A DNA stretch of 64,000 nucleotides from Clostridium thermosuccinogenes (GCF_002896855.1 NZ_CP021850.1:3683665-3747664); one strand, 5' to 3'. Positions 8,308 through 18,285 are shown, numbered from the stretch's first letter. Translations and numbers: made by a program. Notes: generated by a model from the letters alone, not told the origin.

Positions 8308-9222
8308 ATGAAAAAACTGCAAAAATCTTTTATTTTGATGTTTACTCTGATTATCGCAGCATCATTGATATTTGCTGCATGTAACTCTCAGAACAGCAAA
8401 GATAATGGCTCCGGTACTACCGCTTCAGATAATATTGGCACAGATTCTGCCACGTCGACCGGCACCGGCGCAAACACCGGGACTAAATCATCCCTCAAAG
8501 GCAATATCCTGATAGCTGGTTCCACCTCCGTCGAACCTATAGCCAGGGAGCTGGCAGAAGCATTTATGGACAAGAATCCCGATGTGCAGATTGATATTCA
8601 AGGAGGAGGTTCCACAGCCGGAGTACAGGCGGCTATTGAGAAAACTGCCGACATAGGTAACTCATCCCGAAATCTCAAAGAGGAAGAAAAATCCGCAGAT
8701 CTCACCCAAACCACTATAGCCCTTGACGGCGTGGCTGTTGTAATTAATCCTGCCAACACCGTAACCGACTTGAAAAAAGAAGATATAGTTAAGATATATA
8801 AGAAAGAGATAACCAATTGGAAAGAGTTGGGCGGTACGGACAAAGAAATCGTAGTTATAAGCCGGGAAGCCGGTTCCGGAACGAAAGACTGTTTCGATTC
8901 CGCATTAGGCCTCAAGGAAGAAGAAGTTAAAGCTGATATTATTGCTAACGGAACCGGGGTAGTGCAGGCAAATGTATCCAGCAATGAAGCTGCAATAGGC
9001 TATATGTCCCTCGGCTCCGTAGATGAAACTGTAAAAAAGGTGACTGTCGACGGCGTTGAAGCCAATGCCGAAAATGTCAAAAACGGCACCTATTCCATCA
9101 GCAGGCCTTTCCTGATGCTTACCAACGGCCAAATGAAGGATGTCGTTAAAGCTTTCATAGATTTTATCCTCAGCGATGAAGGCCAGGACATCGTTTCAAA
9201 AGAGTTTATACCGGTGAAATAG
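8308..9222 (+). CDS. pstS: Phosphate-binding lipoprotein PstS
   Basis: The extracellular phosphate receptor of the Pst ABC transporter. The 304-residue product has a signal peptide with lipobox (LIFAAC, Cys at residue about 25), then a Ser/Thr/Gly-rich linker of about 35 residues. The binding domain has the phosphate-contacting motifs GSTSVEPIA, GGGSTAGVQAA and SREAGSGTKDCFD. AAGGGGGAAA precedes the ATG. It is first in the operon directly behind the Pho box. A small hairpin (AAAGCTT/AAGCTTT near 9236-9255) lies between it and pstC and may set the higher level usual for pstS. Confidence 0.97.
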   Translation: MKKLQKSFILMFTLIIAASLIFAACNSQNSKDNGSGTTASDNIGTDSATSTGTGANTGTKSSLKGNILIAGSTSVEPIARELAEAFMDKNPDVQIDIQGGGSTAGVQAAIEKTADIGNSSRNLKEEEKSADLTQTTIALDGVAVVINPANTVTDLKKEDIVKIYKKEITNWKELGGTDKEIVVISREAGSGTKDCFDSALGLKEEEVKADIIANGTGVVQANVSSNEAAIGYMSLGSVDETVKKVTVDGVEANAENVKNGTYSISRPFLMLTNGQMKDVVKAFIDFILSDEGQDIVSKEFIPVK

Positions 9223-9328
9223 AGCAAAACCAAATAAAAGCTTATAAAAAGCTTTAACAGCAAAATGACTATTTACAATGCAAAGCAGCTTATGAAAGCA
9301 ATCTAACGCTATCGGGAGGCATTTTTTG

Positions 9329-10198
9329 ATGAAAGGATTTAAAGCAGCTTTTGAAAGAATAATAGAAATAATTTTCCTTATCTGCGCCTGCGCATCCATA
9401 TTGTCCGTTGCAGTTATAACTGTCTACATGTTTGTAAAAGGATCTCCGGCGATATTTGAAATCGGTTTGGTGCAGTTCCTCACCGGAACCGAATGGCTGC
9501 CCAATTCCGGTAAATTCGGCATCTTACCCATGCTGGTCGCTTCCATATATGGAACCTTTGGCGCTGTAGTAATCGGAGTTGTGGTGGGCTTGTTTACCGC
9601 CATATTCCTCGCCGAAATCGGGCCTTCCTGGCTGGTAAGGCTCTTCAGACCAGCGATAGAACTGCTCGCCGGTATTCCCTCTGTGGTTTATGGCTTCTTT
9701 GGCCTGGTCGCAGTAATTCCCATGATCAGAAATAATATCGGAGGTGTTGGAAACAGCCTTATGGCTGTAATCTTCATCCTGTCGATAATGATACTCCCCA
9801 CCATCATAAGTGTTTCCGAGACGTCCATAAGGGCAGTCCCGGAATCTTACAAGGAAGGCTCCCTGGCTTTGGGCGCCACAAAGATTCAAACTATATTCAG
9901 GGTGACTCTGCCTGCTGCCCGCTCCGGCATTATGGCAGCAATTGTCCTTGGAATCGGGCGAGCCTTGGGTGAAACAATGGCTGTCATCCTGGTGGCAGGA
10001 AACTCGGTTGCCTTGCCCGGGTCCCTCCTCGACTCAGTCCGCACCCTTACGGCAAACATTGCCCTCGAAATGAGCTATGCTTCCGGACTCCATCGTGAGG
10101 CGCTGTTTGCCACCGGTGTTGTATTGTTCGTTTTTATAATGGTCCTTAACATAGTCCTGAATCTGATAACTCATAAGAGAGTGAGTTTTAAGAAATAA
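9329..10198 (+). CDS. pstC: Phosphate ABC transporter permease PstC
   Basis: One of the two membrane subunits of the Pst channel. The 289-residue protein has six hydrophobic segments and the PstC-type cytoplasmic loop SYKEGSLALGATKIQTIFRVTLPAARSGI, which docks the PstB ATPase (EAA-like motif). The segment ELLAGIPSVVYGFFGL is typical of PstC/PstA. GGGAGG lies nine bases before the ATG at 9329; a TTG one codon upstream (9326) is also possible. Its order between pstS and pstA is standard. Confidence 0.96.
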   Translation: MKGFKAAFERIIEIIFLICACASILSVAVITVYMFVKGSPAIFEIGLVQFLTGTEWLPNSGKFGILPMLVASIYGTFGAVVIGVVVGLFTAIFLAEIGPSWLVRLFRPAIELLAGIPSVVYGFFGLVAVIPMIRNNIGGVGNSLMAVIFILSIMILPTIISVSETSIRAVPESYKEGSLALGATKIQTIFRVTLPAARSGIMAAIVLGIGRALGETMAVILVAGNSVALPGSLLDSVRTLTANIALEMSYASGLHREALFATGVVLFVFIMVLNIVLNLITHKRVSFKK

Positions 10199-10237
10199 AG
10201 GCCGAAGAAGTGGGGTTTGGAGATGATGATATTTAAC

Positions 10238-10280
10238 TCAACTCATCGTGCTGGCCTTTTCGATAGCACAGCAAATAAAC
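10238..10280. repeat. Dispersed repeat copy (right-end type)
   Basis: AACTCATCGTGCTGGCCTTT followed by TCGATAGCACAGC resembles the right end of the 7898-8150 element and the copies at 12832 and 42827. It lies in the pstC-pstA spacer inside the operon. Confidence 0.45.
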
Positions 10281-10318
10281 TTAAACCCTCTTACAACTAA
10301 TATGTGAGGTGAGCATCG

Positions 10319-11158
10319 ATGAAAAAAATAAGAATCACGGATAAAATACTTTCATCCCTTATATGGGTTTTCTCATTTTTAACTGTGGCTATACTGGCAT
10401 GGATTATCATATACATCCTTTGCAAAGGAATAGGACATGTAAGTTGGAATTTCATCAGCACGATTTACAGACCGGGAAAAGGCCTGACCGGCATACTGCC
10501 GATGATAATCAGCACCCTGTATCTTATAGTGCTGACTATCGCCATTTCCGCCCCCGTCGGCATATTTTCAGCCATCTACCTGGTGGAATATGCAAAAGAA
10601 GGACCGGTGCTAAGGATTATCAGATTTACAACCGAAACATTGGCGGGAATTCCTTCAATTATTTATGGCCTTTTCGGCTTCATATTTTTTGTTACGTCGC
10701 TGCATCTAAGGTATTCTTTGATTTCCGGAGCTCTTACCCTCAGCATTATGGTCCTCCCCACCATAATCAGGACTACGGAAGAATCGCTAAAAGCTGTGCC
10801 GGAGTCATACAAGGAAGGCAGCCTGGCCTTAGGAGCAACAAAGCTTACTACAATCATCAGGGTAATCCTCCCTTGTGCGATTCCCGGCATTCTGTCGGCT
10901 GTTATTCTCAGCATCGGACGTATCGTAGGAGAAAGCGCCGCTGTCATTTTTACCGCAGGAATGTCTACCAATATCCCTGGAAGCATAATGGACTCGGGAA
11001 GGACCCTCACCGTCCATCTGTATCAGCTGGCCAATGAAGGCATATCCTTCCAACAGGCCTATGCCACGGCTGCAGTGCTTATAATCATAGTAGCTTTGAT
11101 AAATATCTCCGCTGGAAAAATTGCATCCCTGGTGAAAAGAATGACCATCGGAGGCTGA
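10319..11158 (+). CDS. pstA: Phosphate ABC transporter permease PstA
   Basis: Second membrane subunit of the Pst transporter, 279 residues with about six transmembrane segments. It shares with PstC the docking loop SYKEGSLALGATKLTTIIRVILPCAIPGI and the motif ETLAGIPSIIYGLFGFI. The start has GTGAGGTGAGC upstream. The 120-base gap after pstC holds one copy of the dispersed repeat, which is unusual inside an operon. The following pstB begins 160 bases downstream. Confidence 0.96.
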   Translation: MKKIRITDKILSSLIWVFSFLTVAILAWIIIYILCKGIGHVSWNFISTIYRPGKGLTGILPMIISTLYLIVLTIAISAPVGIFSAIYLVEYAKEGPVLRIIRFTTETLAGIPSIIYGLFGFIFFVTSLHLRYSLISGALTLSIMVLPTIIRTTEESLKAVPESYKEGSLALGATKLTTIIRVILPCAIPGILSAVILSIGRIVGESAAVIFTAGMSTNIPGSIMDSGRTLTVHLYQLANEGISFQQAYATAAVLIIIVALINISAGKIASLVKRMTIGG

Positions 11159-11318
11159 CTTATAAGCCGATGCCTGCCTACCAATCCAGGCCTGCAAACT
11201 ATAACTGTAATACTCTTTTTCAAATATTGTGCTTTTTAAGTGAAGGGAATTTTTGATGTAAATTTCATGTTTTAGATAAATGCTAAAAGAACATATTACA
11301 AATAGAAAGGTGATACTT

Positions 11319-12080
11319 GTGAGCAATAATGCGGCAAAAATCAGTGCCAGAAATCTCAACCTGTTCTATGGGAGCTTTCAGGCTTTGAAAAATATAAATA
11401 TAGATATCAAGGGTAAAAATGTAACCGCCCTCATCGGGCCGTCAGGTTGTGGAAAATCTACCTTTTTGAAGACGCTGAACAGGATGAACGATCTGGTAAA
11501 GGACGTCAGAATCAGTGGTGAAGTGCGTCTGGACGGTTTGAACATATATGAGAATTATGATATAGTTGAGTTGCGAAAGCAGGTGGGAATGGTATTTCAA
11601 AAGCCCAATCCCTTTCCCATGTCCGTTTATGATAATATCGCATATGGCCCCAGGGTGCATGGCATAAAATCCAGAGCAAGGCTTGATGAAATTGTCGAAA
11701 AGAGTTTACGAGCCGCCGCCCTCTGGGATGAGGTAAAGGACAGGCTTAAGAAAAGCGCTTTAGGTCTGTCGGGAGGCCAGCAGCAGAGGCTGTGTATAGC
11801 GAGGGTTCTCGCTGTGGAACCGGAAGTTGTTTTGATGGATGAGCCGACATCTGCCCTGGACCCGATATCCACTTTGAGAATTGAGGATCTTATTTCTGAA
11901 CTTAAAGAAAAATACACCATTGTCATAGTTACCCATAACATGCAGCAAGCAGGCCGAATATCCGACAATACCGCTTTTTTCCTGCACGGTGAAATTGTTG
12001 AATATGACTCCACAGAAAAGATTTTCAATATACCATCGGACAAGCGCACCGAGGACTATATTACAGGAAGATTTGGCTAA
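11319..12080 (+). CDS. pstB: Phosphate ABC transporter ATPase PstB
   Basis: Drives phosphate import by ATP hydrolysis at the inner face of the membrane. The 253-residue product has Walker [11 protein letters not shown]-loop [15 protein letters not shown] (typical of PstB), signature LSGGQQQRL, Walker [14 protein letters not shown] and switch His in VTHNMQQA. The GTG at 11319 is taken as start because AAAGG lies eight bases before it and the N-terminus [17 protein letters not shown] fits the family. An upstream in-frame ATG at 11280 has no ribosome binding site. Confidence 0.97.
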   Translation: MSNNAAKISARNLNLFYGSFQALKNINIDIKGKNVTALIGPSGCGKSTFLKTLNRMNDLVKDVRISGEVRLDGLNIYENYDIVELRKQVGMVFQKPNPFPMSVYDNIAYGPRVHGIKSRARLDEIVEKSLRAAALWDEVKDRLKKSALGLSGGQQQRLCIARVLAVEPEVVLMDEPTSALDPISTLRIEDLISELKEKYTIVIVTHNMQQAGRISDNTAFFLHGEIVEYDSTEKIFNIPSDKRTEDYITGRFG

Positions 12081-12156
12081 TTTTAGTGTGATTATATGGT
12101 TTTTTCATGTTTACAAATTCAAAATGAGTGGTTTATTTTACAGGAGAGGTGTTATT

Positions 12157-12813
12157 ATGGTGACAAGGCATCATTTTGATAAGGAGCTGGAAGAGCTTCA
12201 TCATGAGTTGATTAGAATGGGCAGCATGGTGGAAGAATCCATAGAAAATGCGATTTACGCCCTTAAAAAGCAGGATATAGAGCTGGCTAAAAAAGTTCTG
12301 GACAATGACGACGCTATTGATGCCCAGGAGAAGAAAATTGAAAGGATATGCCTGATGCTTATTGCACGGCAGCAGCCTCTGGCCAAGGATCTGAGAGTCA
12401 TCAGCACTGCGTTGAAAATCATCACGGACATGGAGAGGATAGCGGACCATTCCTCCGATATATGCGAGATAACCCTGAGGATGGCCAATGAAAGGTATGT
12501 CATGCCGCTTATAGACATACCTCTGATGGCGGAAAAAGCTAAGCAAATGGTAAACAAGGCCATAGACGCCTATGTCAAGCGGGATGTTGAGCTGGCCAAA
12601 GAAGTATGCGCCAGTGATGACGCCGTAGACGAGCTGTTCTCCAAAATAACCTTTGAGGTTACAAGCATCATGAGGAATAATTCTGAGGCGGTGGAACAGT
12701 GCGTAGATTTCATATTGATAGCCAAATACCTTGAAAGGATGGCCGATCACGCCACCAACATCGGCGAATGGGTTATTTTCAGTGTCACAGGCGAGCATAT
12801 GCATCTGAATTAG
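12157..12813 (+). CDS. phoU: Phosphate signalling protein PhoU
   Basis: Links Pst transporter activity to the PhoR kinase so the Pho regulon stays off when phosphate is plentiful. The 218-residue protein has the two three-helix PhoU repeats; the metal-contacting motif appears twice (ISTALKIITDMERIADHSSDI and FILIAKYLERMADHATNIGEW). The ATG at 12157 follows AGGAGAGGT at good spacing. In-frame codons upstream overlap pstB and lack a ribosome site. The 76-base gap after pstB supports co-transcription. Confidence 0.96.
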   Translation: MVTRHHFDKELEELHHELIRMGSMVEESIENAIYALKKQDIELAKKVLDNDDAIDAQEKKIERICLMLIARQQPLAKDLRVISTALKIITDMERIADHSSDICEITLRMANERYVMPLIDIPLMAEKAKQMVNKAIDAYVKRDVELAKEVCASDDAVDELFSKITFEVTSIMRNNSEAVEQCVDFILIAKYLERMADHATNIGEWVIFSVTGEHMHLN

Positions 12814-12831
12814 CATGACTATAATACTTAA

Positions 12832-12898
12832 ATAACTCATTGTGCTGGCATTTTAGACAGCGGAGTTCCGGGTCAAAGAGCTAGAATCGATAACAAAC
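12832..12898. repeat. Dispersed repeat copy (right-end type)
   Basis: AACTCATTGTGCTGGCATTT, then AGCGGAGTTCCGGGTCAAAG and AGCTAGAATCGATAACA. Over about 60 bases it matches the right end of the 7898-8150 element (read in reverse), including AAAGAGCTAGAATCGATAAC. It sits between phoU and phoP. Confidence 0.6.
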
Positions 12899-13031
12899 AA
12901 TAAATTATATAGTAGAAATAGGAATCACAAGACTGATATCTGAAACCGGCTTTACTCGCCTTTCATAGAATTGGTCAATGAATTTCGGCTATGCTAAAGC
13001 CGCCAGCCTTTTAATAGAAGGAGATTGCAAT

Positions 13032-13739
13032 ATGTCAAAGGAAATGATATATGCGGTGGAAGATGAAAAGCACATACAGCAGCTAATTAAATATAATCTG
13101 GAAACAAGCGGATACAAGGTCTTGGTGTTTGATAATGGCGAGAGCCTCCTTAAGGAATGCCAGAACTCTGTTCCCGACCTGTTTCTGCTGGATATAATGC
13201 TTCCGGGGATAGACGGATTTCAAATTTGCCGCATGCTCCGCGAAAATCCCCGCACCAAAAGCATCCCAATTATAATGCTCACAGCAAAGGGGGATGAGTT
13301 TGATAAAGTCCTGGGCCTTGAGCTGGGAGCTGATGATTATATAACAAAGCCATTCAGCACGAGAGAACTGGTTGCCAGGATCAAAGCCATGTTCAGAAGA
13401 CTGAACGTGCCTGCTCCTGAAAGCCAGGAAGTCATAACCCAGGGGGATATTACCCTGGATTGCACGAGGCGTGAGGTATATAAATCCGGTGAGCTTATTG
13501 AGTTGCCCTACAAGGAGTTCGAGCTGCTTAAAATGCTGATGCAGAATAAGGGAAAGGTTTTGTCCCGGGAACTGCTTCTCGAAAAAATATGGGGCTATGA
13601 TTATTATGGAGAGACCCGGACCGTCGATGTCCATGTAAGGCACCTAAGGCAAAAAATCGAAGATGACGGCAACAACCCCGTATACATCGAAACTGTGCGA
13701 GGAATAGGCTACCGGTTTAATGATAAAAATCCACAGTGA
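13032..13739 (+). CDS. phoP: Phosphate regulon response regulator PhoP/PhoB
   Basis: An OmpR-family response regulator that would bind the Pho box at 8176. The 235-residue product has a receiver domain (acidic pocket EDE near residue 10, phospho-Asp in FLLDIMLPGIDG, switch Lys in YITKPFS) and a winged-helix DNA-binding domain ending in TRTVDVHVRHLRQKIEDDGNNPVYIETVRGIGYRF. The ATG at 13032 follows GAAGGAG; the in-frame ATG at 12978 has no such site. It follows phoU after a 218-base spacer containing a dispersed repeat. Confidence 0.95.
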   Translation: MSKEMIYAVEDEKHIQQLIKYNLETSGYKVLVFDNGESLLKECQNSVPDLFLLDIMLPGIDGFQICRMLRENPRTKSIPIIMLTAKGDEFDKVLGLELGADDYITKPFSTRELVARIKAMFRRLNVPAPESQEVITQGDITLDCTRREVYKSGELIELPYKEFELLKMLMQNKGKVLSRELLLEKIWGYDYYGETRTVDVHVRHLRQKIEDDGNNPVYIETVRGIGYRFNDKNPQ

Positions 13740-13764
13740 TTTTAATATCGGGAAGGGGATGAAA

Positions 13765-15564
13765 TTGCATCGGACTATGAGGAAAAAGTTCTTTTCATAT
13801 TATGTTATACTGGTGGTCTCAGCAATGGCCGTCACAGGTTTTTTTGTGACGCGTCTGGCACAATCCCTTTATAAAAGGAATGTCGAGGAAAAGCTGGCAA
13901 GCGTGGCAAAAGTGATCCAGAATGAAATATCGGAAGATATAAAAGAAGGCGTTGAAATCGACTATAATGCCATTGCCGCCAAGTATTCCGAAATACTGGA
14001 AGGATCTCCCCAGGATAATGCGACTCCAAACATGTCGGACCTCAGGGTGACAATAATTGACTTGAACGGAAAGGTCCTGGGTGAGTCGGAAACCGACTTC
14101 AGATCCATGGAAAACCATCTGAGCCGCAGTGAAGTGCAGCAAGCTCTCAAAGGCTCCATAGGCAAAGATATCCGGCATAGCCGGACCCTTGATACCGACT
14201 TTACTTATGTGGCTGTTAAAGCATCAGAGGTGATAATAAGGCTTTCCCTTCCCCTCACTGAGCTTAGGGATATCCGGTGGATTATATTGCGTCACATCAC
14301 TCTGGGAATACTGGTAAGCCTTTTATTTACGGTCTTTCTTGCGCTTAAGTTCTCCGCATCGGTCACCCGGCCGGTAAATGAGCTGATAAACGCATCCAGG
14401 GAGATAGCTTCCGGCAATTATTCCAAACGTGTCAAATCCAGCGCTGATTATGAATTCAGTCAATTGGCAGATACCTTTAATGAGATGGCGTATCAGCTGG
14501 AACGTACCGTAGCTGATCTGACCGATAAAAACATCAAGGTTGAAACCATCATCAACAGCATGATGGATGGTATTATAGCTGTGGACGATAATTATAACAT
14601 AGTGCTGATAAACGATATGGCCAAGGAAATGTTCGGCATGGATAGAAAAGACGATGTAATAGGAATCAATATTATAGAGGCAGTGCGCAACAACCAGCTG
14701 AACTCCTTTATAAGCAAATCGGTGGAAGAGGGAACATCTTCCATAAAAGAAATTCTCATCGCCGGTGCAGGTAAGGATGGTAAAACCTACAGGATACACA
14801 CGAATCCCGTAAAGCCTGTGGACAATACCAAAAAGAAATCCGGTGCGATAGTCCTCATACAGGACATAACCAATATTAAGAAGCTGGAGCAGATAAGGAC
14901 CGATTTCGTATCCAACGTCACCCATGAGCTTAAGACTCCTCTCACTTCCATCCGGGGTTTTATAGAAACATTGAGATCCGGTGCCATGAACGACCCCGAG
15001 GTGGCAGAAAGCTTTCTGGAAATCATCGACATAGAATCAGAGAGGTTATATAACCTCATAAATGATATACTGCAGCTTTCAGAGATAGAGACCCGGCAAA
15101 AGGACTCCAATATACTGCCCCACAGCCTGAATTCCAGCATAACTGAGGTGATATCCATTCTCCAGGGTCCGGCAGAAAAGAAGAATGTAAGGCTGATAGA
15201 TGAGACCAGCGAAGAATTAACCATATCCGCCAACAAGGACAGGATAAAACAAATGCTGATAAATCTGATAGATAACGGAATAAAATATAATGTGGAAGGC
15301 GGCAGCGTATTTGTCAAGGCCTACAGGCATGGAGGAAATATAGTAATATCTGTGAAAGATACAGGCATAGGCATAGCCCAAGAGCATCTTCCAAGGATTT
15401 TCGAACGGTTTTACAGGGTTGACAAAGGAAGATCGCGGGAAGCAGGAGGTACCGGTCTTGGGCTTTCCATAGTAAAGCATATAGCGAGCCTGTATAACGG
15501 CGATGTGAGGGTTTCCAGCCAGCCAGGCATCGGCACGGAATTTACGGTCAGGCTCCCTCTCTAA
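13765..15564 (+). CDS. phoR: Phosphate-sensing histidine kinase PhoR
   Basis: Membrane histidine kinase paired with PhoP. The order of parts is an N-terminal transmembrane helix (FFSYYVILVVSAMAVTGFFV), an extracytoplasmic domain of about 150 residues, a second helix (HITLGILVSLLFTVFLAL), HAMP (SVTRPVNELINASREIASGNYSKR), PAS (IINSMMDGIIAVDD), HisKA with phospho-His about residue 387 in VTHELKTPL, and HATPase with N, G1 and G2 boxes (LIDNGIKYN, VKDTGIGI, GTGLGLSIVKHI). A TTG at 13765 is chosen because AAGGGG lies six bases upstream. An in-frame ATG at 13720 overlaps phoP but has no ribosome site, and ATG 13759 is too close to it. Confidence 0.93.
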   Translation: MHRTMRKKFFSYYVILVVSAMAVTGFFVTRLAQSLYKRNVEEKLASVAKVIQNEISEDIKEGVEIDYNAIAAKYSEILEGSPQDNATPNMSDLRVTIIDLNGKVLGESETDFRSMENHLSRSEVQQALKGSIGKDIRHSRTLDTDFTYVAVKASEVIIRLSLPLTELRDIRWIILRHITLGILVSLLFTVFLALKFSASVTRPVNELINASREIASGNYSKRVKSSADYEFSQLADTFNEMAYQLERTVADLTDKNIKVETIINSMMDGIIAVDDNYNIVLINDMAKEMFGMDRKDDVIGINIIEAVRNNQLNSFISKSVEEGTSSIKEILIAGAGKDGKTYRIHTNPVKPVDNTKKKSGAIVLIQDITNIKKLEQIRTDFVSNVTHELKTPLTSIRGFIETLRSGAMNDPEVAESFLEIIDIESERLYNLINDILQLSEIETRQKDSNILPHSLNSSITEVISILQGPAEKKNVRLIDETSEELTISANKDRIKQMLINLIDNGIKYNVEGGSVFVKAYRHGGNIVISVKDTGIGIAQEHLPRIFERFYRVDKGRSREAGGTGLGLSIVKHIASLYNGDVRVSSQPGIGTEFTVRLPL

Positions 15565-15720
15565 TCATGAATAATCATGTATTAAAATCTCTTGACTGGA
15601 GGCTATCCATTGCCCATTCTTCCACTAATCATGAGTAACCATGCATTTAAAACAATCATTTATGTGAATCCAAGGCTCATGACAGCAATAGAGGGTGATT
15701 GAGCATAGCTTAGAGCATGC

Positions 15721-15754
15721 CTTCCGTATTCCGGACACATGCATAATACGGAAG
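15721..15754. terminator. Hairpin after phoR
   Basis: CTTCCGTATT and AATACGGAAG form a perfect 10-bp stem around 14 bases. There is no T run, so termination is uncertain. The same 298-base gap has a 27-base direct repeat (TAATCATGARTAAYCATG-like at about 15562 and 15627). Confidence 0.4.
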
Positions 15755-15806
15755 CTCCTTGGTCGCCATCTGCGGCAGAAAGAGCAGGCTAAAGCTATAT
15801 GCAAAA

Positions 15807-15841
15807 ATGGGCTAATGAAAGCATACGCATCATTAACCCAT
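15807..15841 (-). terminator. Terminator of the clpE-like gene
   Basis: On the minus strand ATGGGTTAATGA pairs with TCATTAGCCCAT (12 bp with one U-G pair) and is followed by TTTTTGC, 22 bases past the stop. Confidence 0.8.
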
Positions 15842-15862
15842 TTATATCTGTCCGGAAAGATT

Positions 15863-18190
15863 TTATGCTACTAAAAACTTCATCTCACCATTTTCATAAT
15901 CCACAGTCACACTGCATCCCTCGAAGATTTCCTTTTTCAGATATTTCTCTGCCAGGACATCCTCAATATACCTCTGAATAGTGCGCCTTAGCGGTCTTGC
16001 TCCGTATTTCGGATCATAGCCCTTATCCAGTATGAAATCTTTAACCGCTTCCGTCAGCTCAAGCTTCATGCCCTTTGAGGCCATCTCATCTTTTACCTCT
16101 TTCAGCATAATTTCAATAATCTGCTTAAGTTCTTCCCTATTAAGCTCGGTAAACACTATTATTTCGTCTATCCTGTTTAAAAATTCGGGCTTGAAATATT
16201 CCTTCAGAGCTTCGGAGACCTTGTCTTTCAACGCCCTGTAGCCGTCATTTCCAAAGCCGATTCCATTGGATTTCATGGTGGTACCGGCATTGGAGGTCAT
16301 TATTATCACCGTGTTTTCAAAGTTCACCGTTCTTCCATGGCTGTCGGTAAGCCTTCCGTCTTCCAGTATCTGCAGAAGCATGTTAAATACATCGGGATGG
16401 GCCTTTTCTATCTCATCCATCAATATTACGGAATACGGCTTTCTTCTTATCTTTTCAGTGAGCTGGCCGCCATCGTCATACCCGACATAGCCCGGAGGTG
16501 ATCCGATCAGTTTTGATACCGTGTGCTTTTCCATATATTCGGACATATCAAGCCTTATGAGCGCATCCTCGCTCTCAAAAAGCTCGGCGGCAAGAGCTCT
16601 TACCAGCTCCGTCTTACCCACTCCTGTGGGTCCTATGAAAATGAAGGAGGAAGGCTTCTTTCTCTTTCTGAAGCCTGACCTGTTGCGCCTGATTGCTCTT
16701 GCTACGCTTTCAACAGCTTCATTCTGTCCTATAACCCTTCTATGGAGCCTTTCTTCAAGGTTAATCAGCTTTTCAGCCTCAATCTCTGTAAGCCTCTGAA
16801 CCGGTATCTTGGTCCATGATTCTATAACACTGGCCACATCATCTACTGTAAGCTCCACATCCTTGTCCCTATCCTCTATATCCTTTATCTTCTGCAGCAG
16901 CTTGCATTCCCTGACCTTCAAATCCGCTGCCTTCTGATAATCCTCTATGGAATCTGCAGAAATGGCATTCTCCTTTTCTTCCTGGACTTTCTTCAGCTCT
17001 TCCTTCAGTGCTTCCAGCTCCACCAATCCTACATTTTTCAGGTTAGCTCTGGAGCCGGCTTCATCTATTACATCAATTGCCTTGTCCGGAAGGAACCTGT
17101 CGGTTATATACCTTTCTGAAAATACAACAGCGGCTTCTATTACTTTATCGGATATTTTTACCCTGTGATAGTTTTCGTAATAATCTTTTATGCCCTTCAA
17201 TATCTCTATGGTATCCTCCACAGAAGGCTCATCCACCAATACCGGCTGGAACCTCCTCTCAAGGGCTGAATCCTTTTCTATATGCTTCCTGTACTCGTTA
17301 AGGGTCGTAGCTCCTATGACCTGGATTTCTCCCTTTGATAAGGCCGGCTTGAGTATATTTGCAGCATTCATAGCCCCTTCGGCTTCCCCTGCGCCCATAA
17401 TATTGTGCAGCTCATCTATTACAAGGATTATGTTGCCCAAGGATTTTGCTTCTTCAATAATCCCCTTCATGCGGCTCTCAAATTGTCCCCTGAACTGGGT
17501 ACCGGCCACTACCGCGGTGAGATCCAGCAGATACACTTCAGCATTATACAGCTTTGCCGGTACCTGCTTGTTGGCGATTCTTACGGCAAGTCCTTCAGCT
17601 ATGGCAGTTTTTCCCACTCCTGGCTCACCTATGAGAACAGGGTTGTTCTTGGTCCTCCTGTTCAGTATCTGTATAACCCTGTCAATTTCCCTGTTGCGGC
17701 CTATAACTCTGTCAATCTTGTCTTCTCTGGCTTTGTCCGTAAGGTTTGTCCCGTACATATCCAGATACTTCTTTTTTCTGGTACTTTTCTTATCCTGCTG
17801 TGTTTTTGTCCGGGTATTATTTTTTCCTTCTTTATCATCTGCCATATTTTTATGCTGTTCATCCTGGGCGTCAGCTCCGTTGTTACCTTTAAAAAATGCT
17901 TTATTTATGAAATTAAAAAACGGGTTGCCGGGATTCGGCTGCGCCGGATTAGGAGCAAAAGCCTCAAGGTTGTCCGTATCCATATTTTCAAAAATACCAT
18001 TTACCTGCCTGTTCAAGTTATCAATGTCTTCATCAGTCATGCCTGACTGCTCAATTAGCTGGTTGATAGGTTGTATGCCTTGTTTCTTAGCGCAGGACAG
18101 GCATAGTCCTTCCTGTTCCTGGCGGCCGTTTATAATCTTTGTCACAAATACTACTGCGAGATTCTCTTTACAAATTGAACACATCATCAT
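15863..18190 (-). CDS. clpE: ClpE/ClpC-type AAA+ unfoldase with N-terminal zinc finger
   Basis: A Hsp100 ATPase of about 775 residues that unfolds proteins for the ClpP protease. The N-terminus has a zinc finger with two CxxC pairs (CSICKEN and CLSCAKK), the mark of ClpE, not ClpC, which has Clp_N repeats. A Lys/Asn-rich linker follows, then AAA-1 (Walker A GEPGVGKT, Walker B VLVIDELHNI), a UVR-like coiled segment (EDYQKAADLKVRECKLLQKI), AAA-2 (GPTGVGKTEL, ILMDEIEKAHPDVFN) and the ClpB_D2-small C-terminus. The start is one of several ATG codons; 18190 fits best with AGGAG upstream. No typical CtsR operator is seen, but a dyad overlaps the upstream promoter region. Confidence 0.9.
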   Translation of the reverse strand: MMMCSICKENLAVVFVTKIINGRQEQEGLCLSCAKKQGIQPINQLIEQSGMTDEDIDNLNRQVNGIFENMDTDNLEAFAPNPAQPNPGNPFFNFINKAFFKGNNGADAQDEQHKNMADDKEGKNNTRTKTQQDKKSTRKKKYLDMYGTNLTDKAREDKIDRVIGRNREIDRVIQILNRRTKNNPVLIGEPGVGKTAIAEGLAVRIANKQVPAKLYNAEVYLLDLTAVVAGTQFRGQFESRMKGIIEEAKSLGNIILVIDELHNIMGAGEAEGAMNAANILKPALSKGEIQVIGATTLNEYRKHIEKDSALERRFQPVLVDEPSVEDTIEILKGIKDYYENYHRVKISDKVIEAAVVFSERYITDRFLPDKAIDVIDEAGSRANLKNVGLVELEALKEELKKVQEEKENAISADSIEDYQKAADLKVRECKLLQKIKDIEDRDKDVELTVDDVASVIESWTKIPVQRLTEIEAEKLINLEERLHRRVIGQNEAVESVARAIRRNRSGFRKRKKPSSFIFIGPTGVGKTELVRALAAELFESEDALIRLDMSEYMEKHTVSKLIGSPPGYVGYDDGGQLTEKIRRKPYSVILMDEIEKAHPDVFNMLLQILEDGRLTDSHGRTVNFENTVIIMTSNAGTTMKSNGIGFGNDGYRALKDKVSEALKEYFKPEFLNRIDEIIVFTELNREELKQIIEIMLKEVKDEMASKGMKLELTEAVKDFILDKGYDPKYGARPLRRTIQRYIEDVLAEKYLKKEIFEGCSVTVDYENGEMKFLVA

Positions 18191-18285
18191 TATCATCATC
18201 TCCTGTCTAATGATGCATACCAACATCCTTAAAATATATTTACCCATCCAGCACATTATTCATAGTATCAAATTTCAAATAACAC

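Noticed and set aside
15562-15653. 27-base direct repeat after phoR (TAATCATGARTAAYCATG)
   Set aside because: Only two short, imperfect copies in a convergent spacer; no sign of function, so only mentioned with the hairpin.
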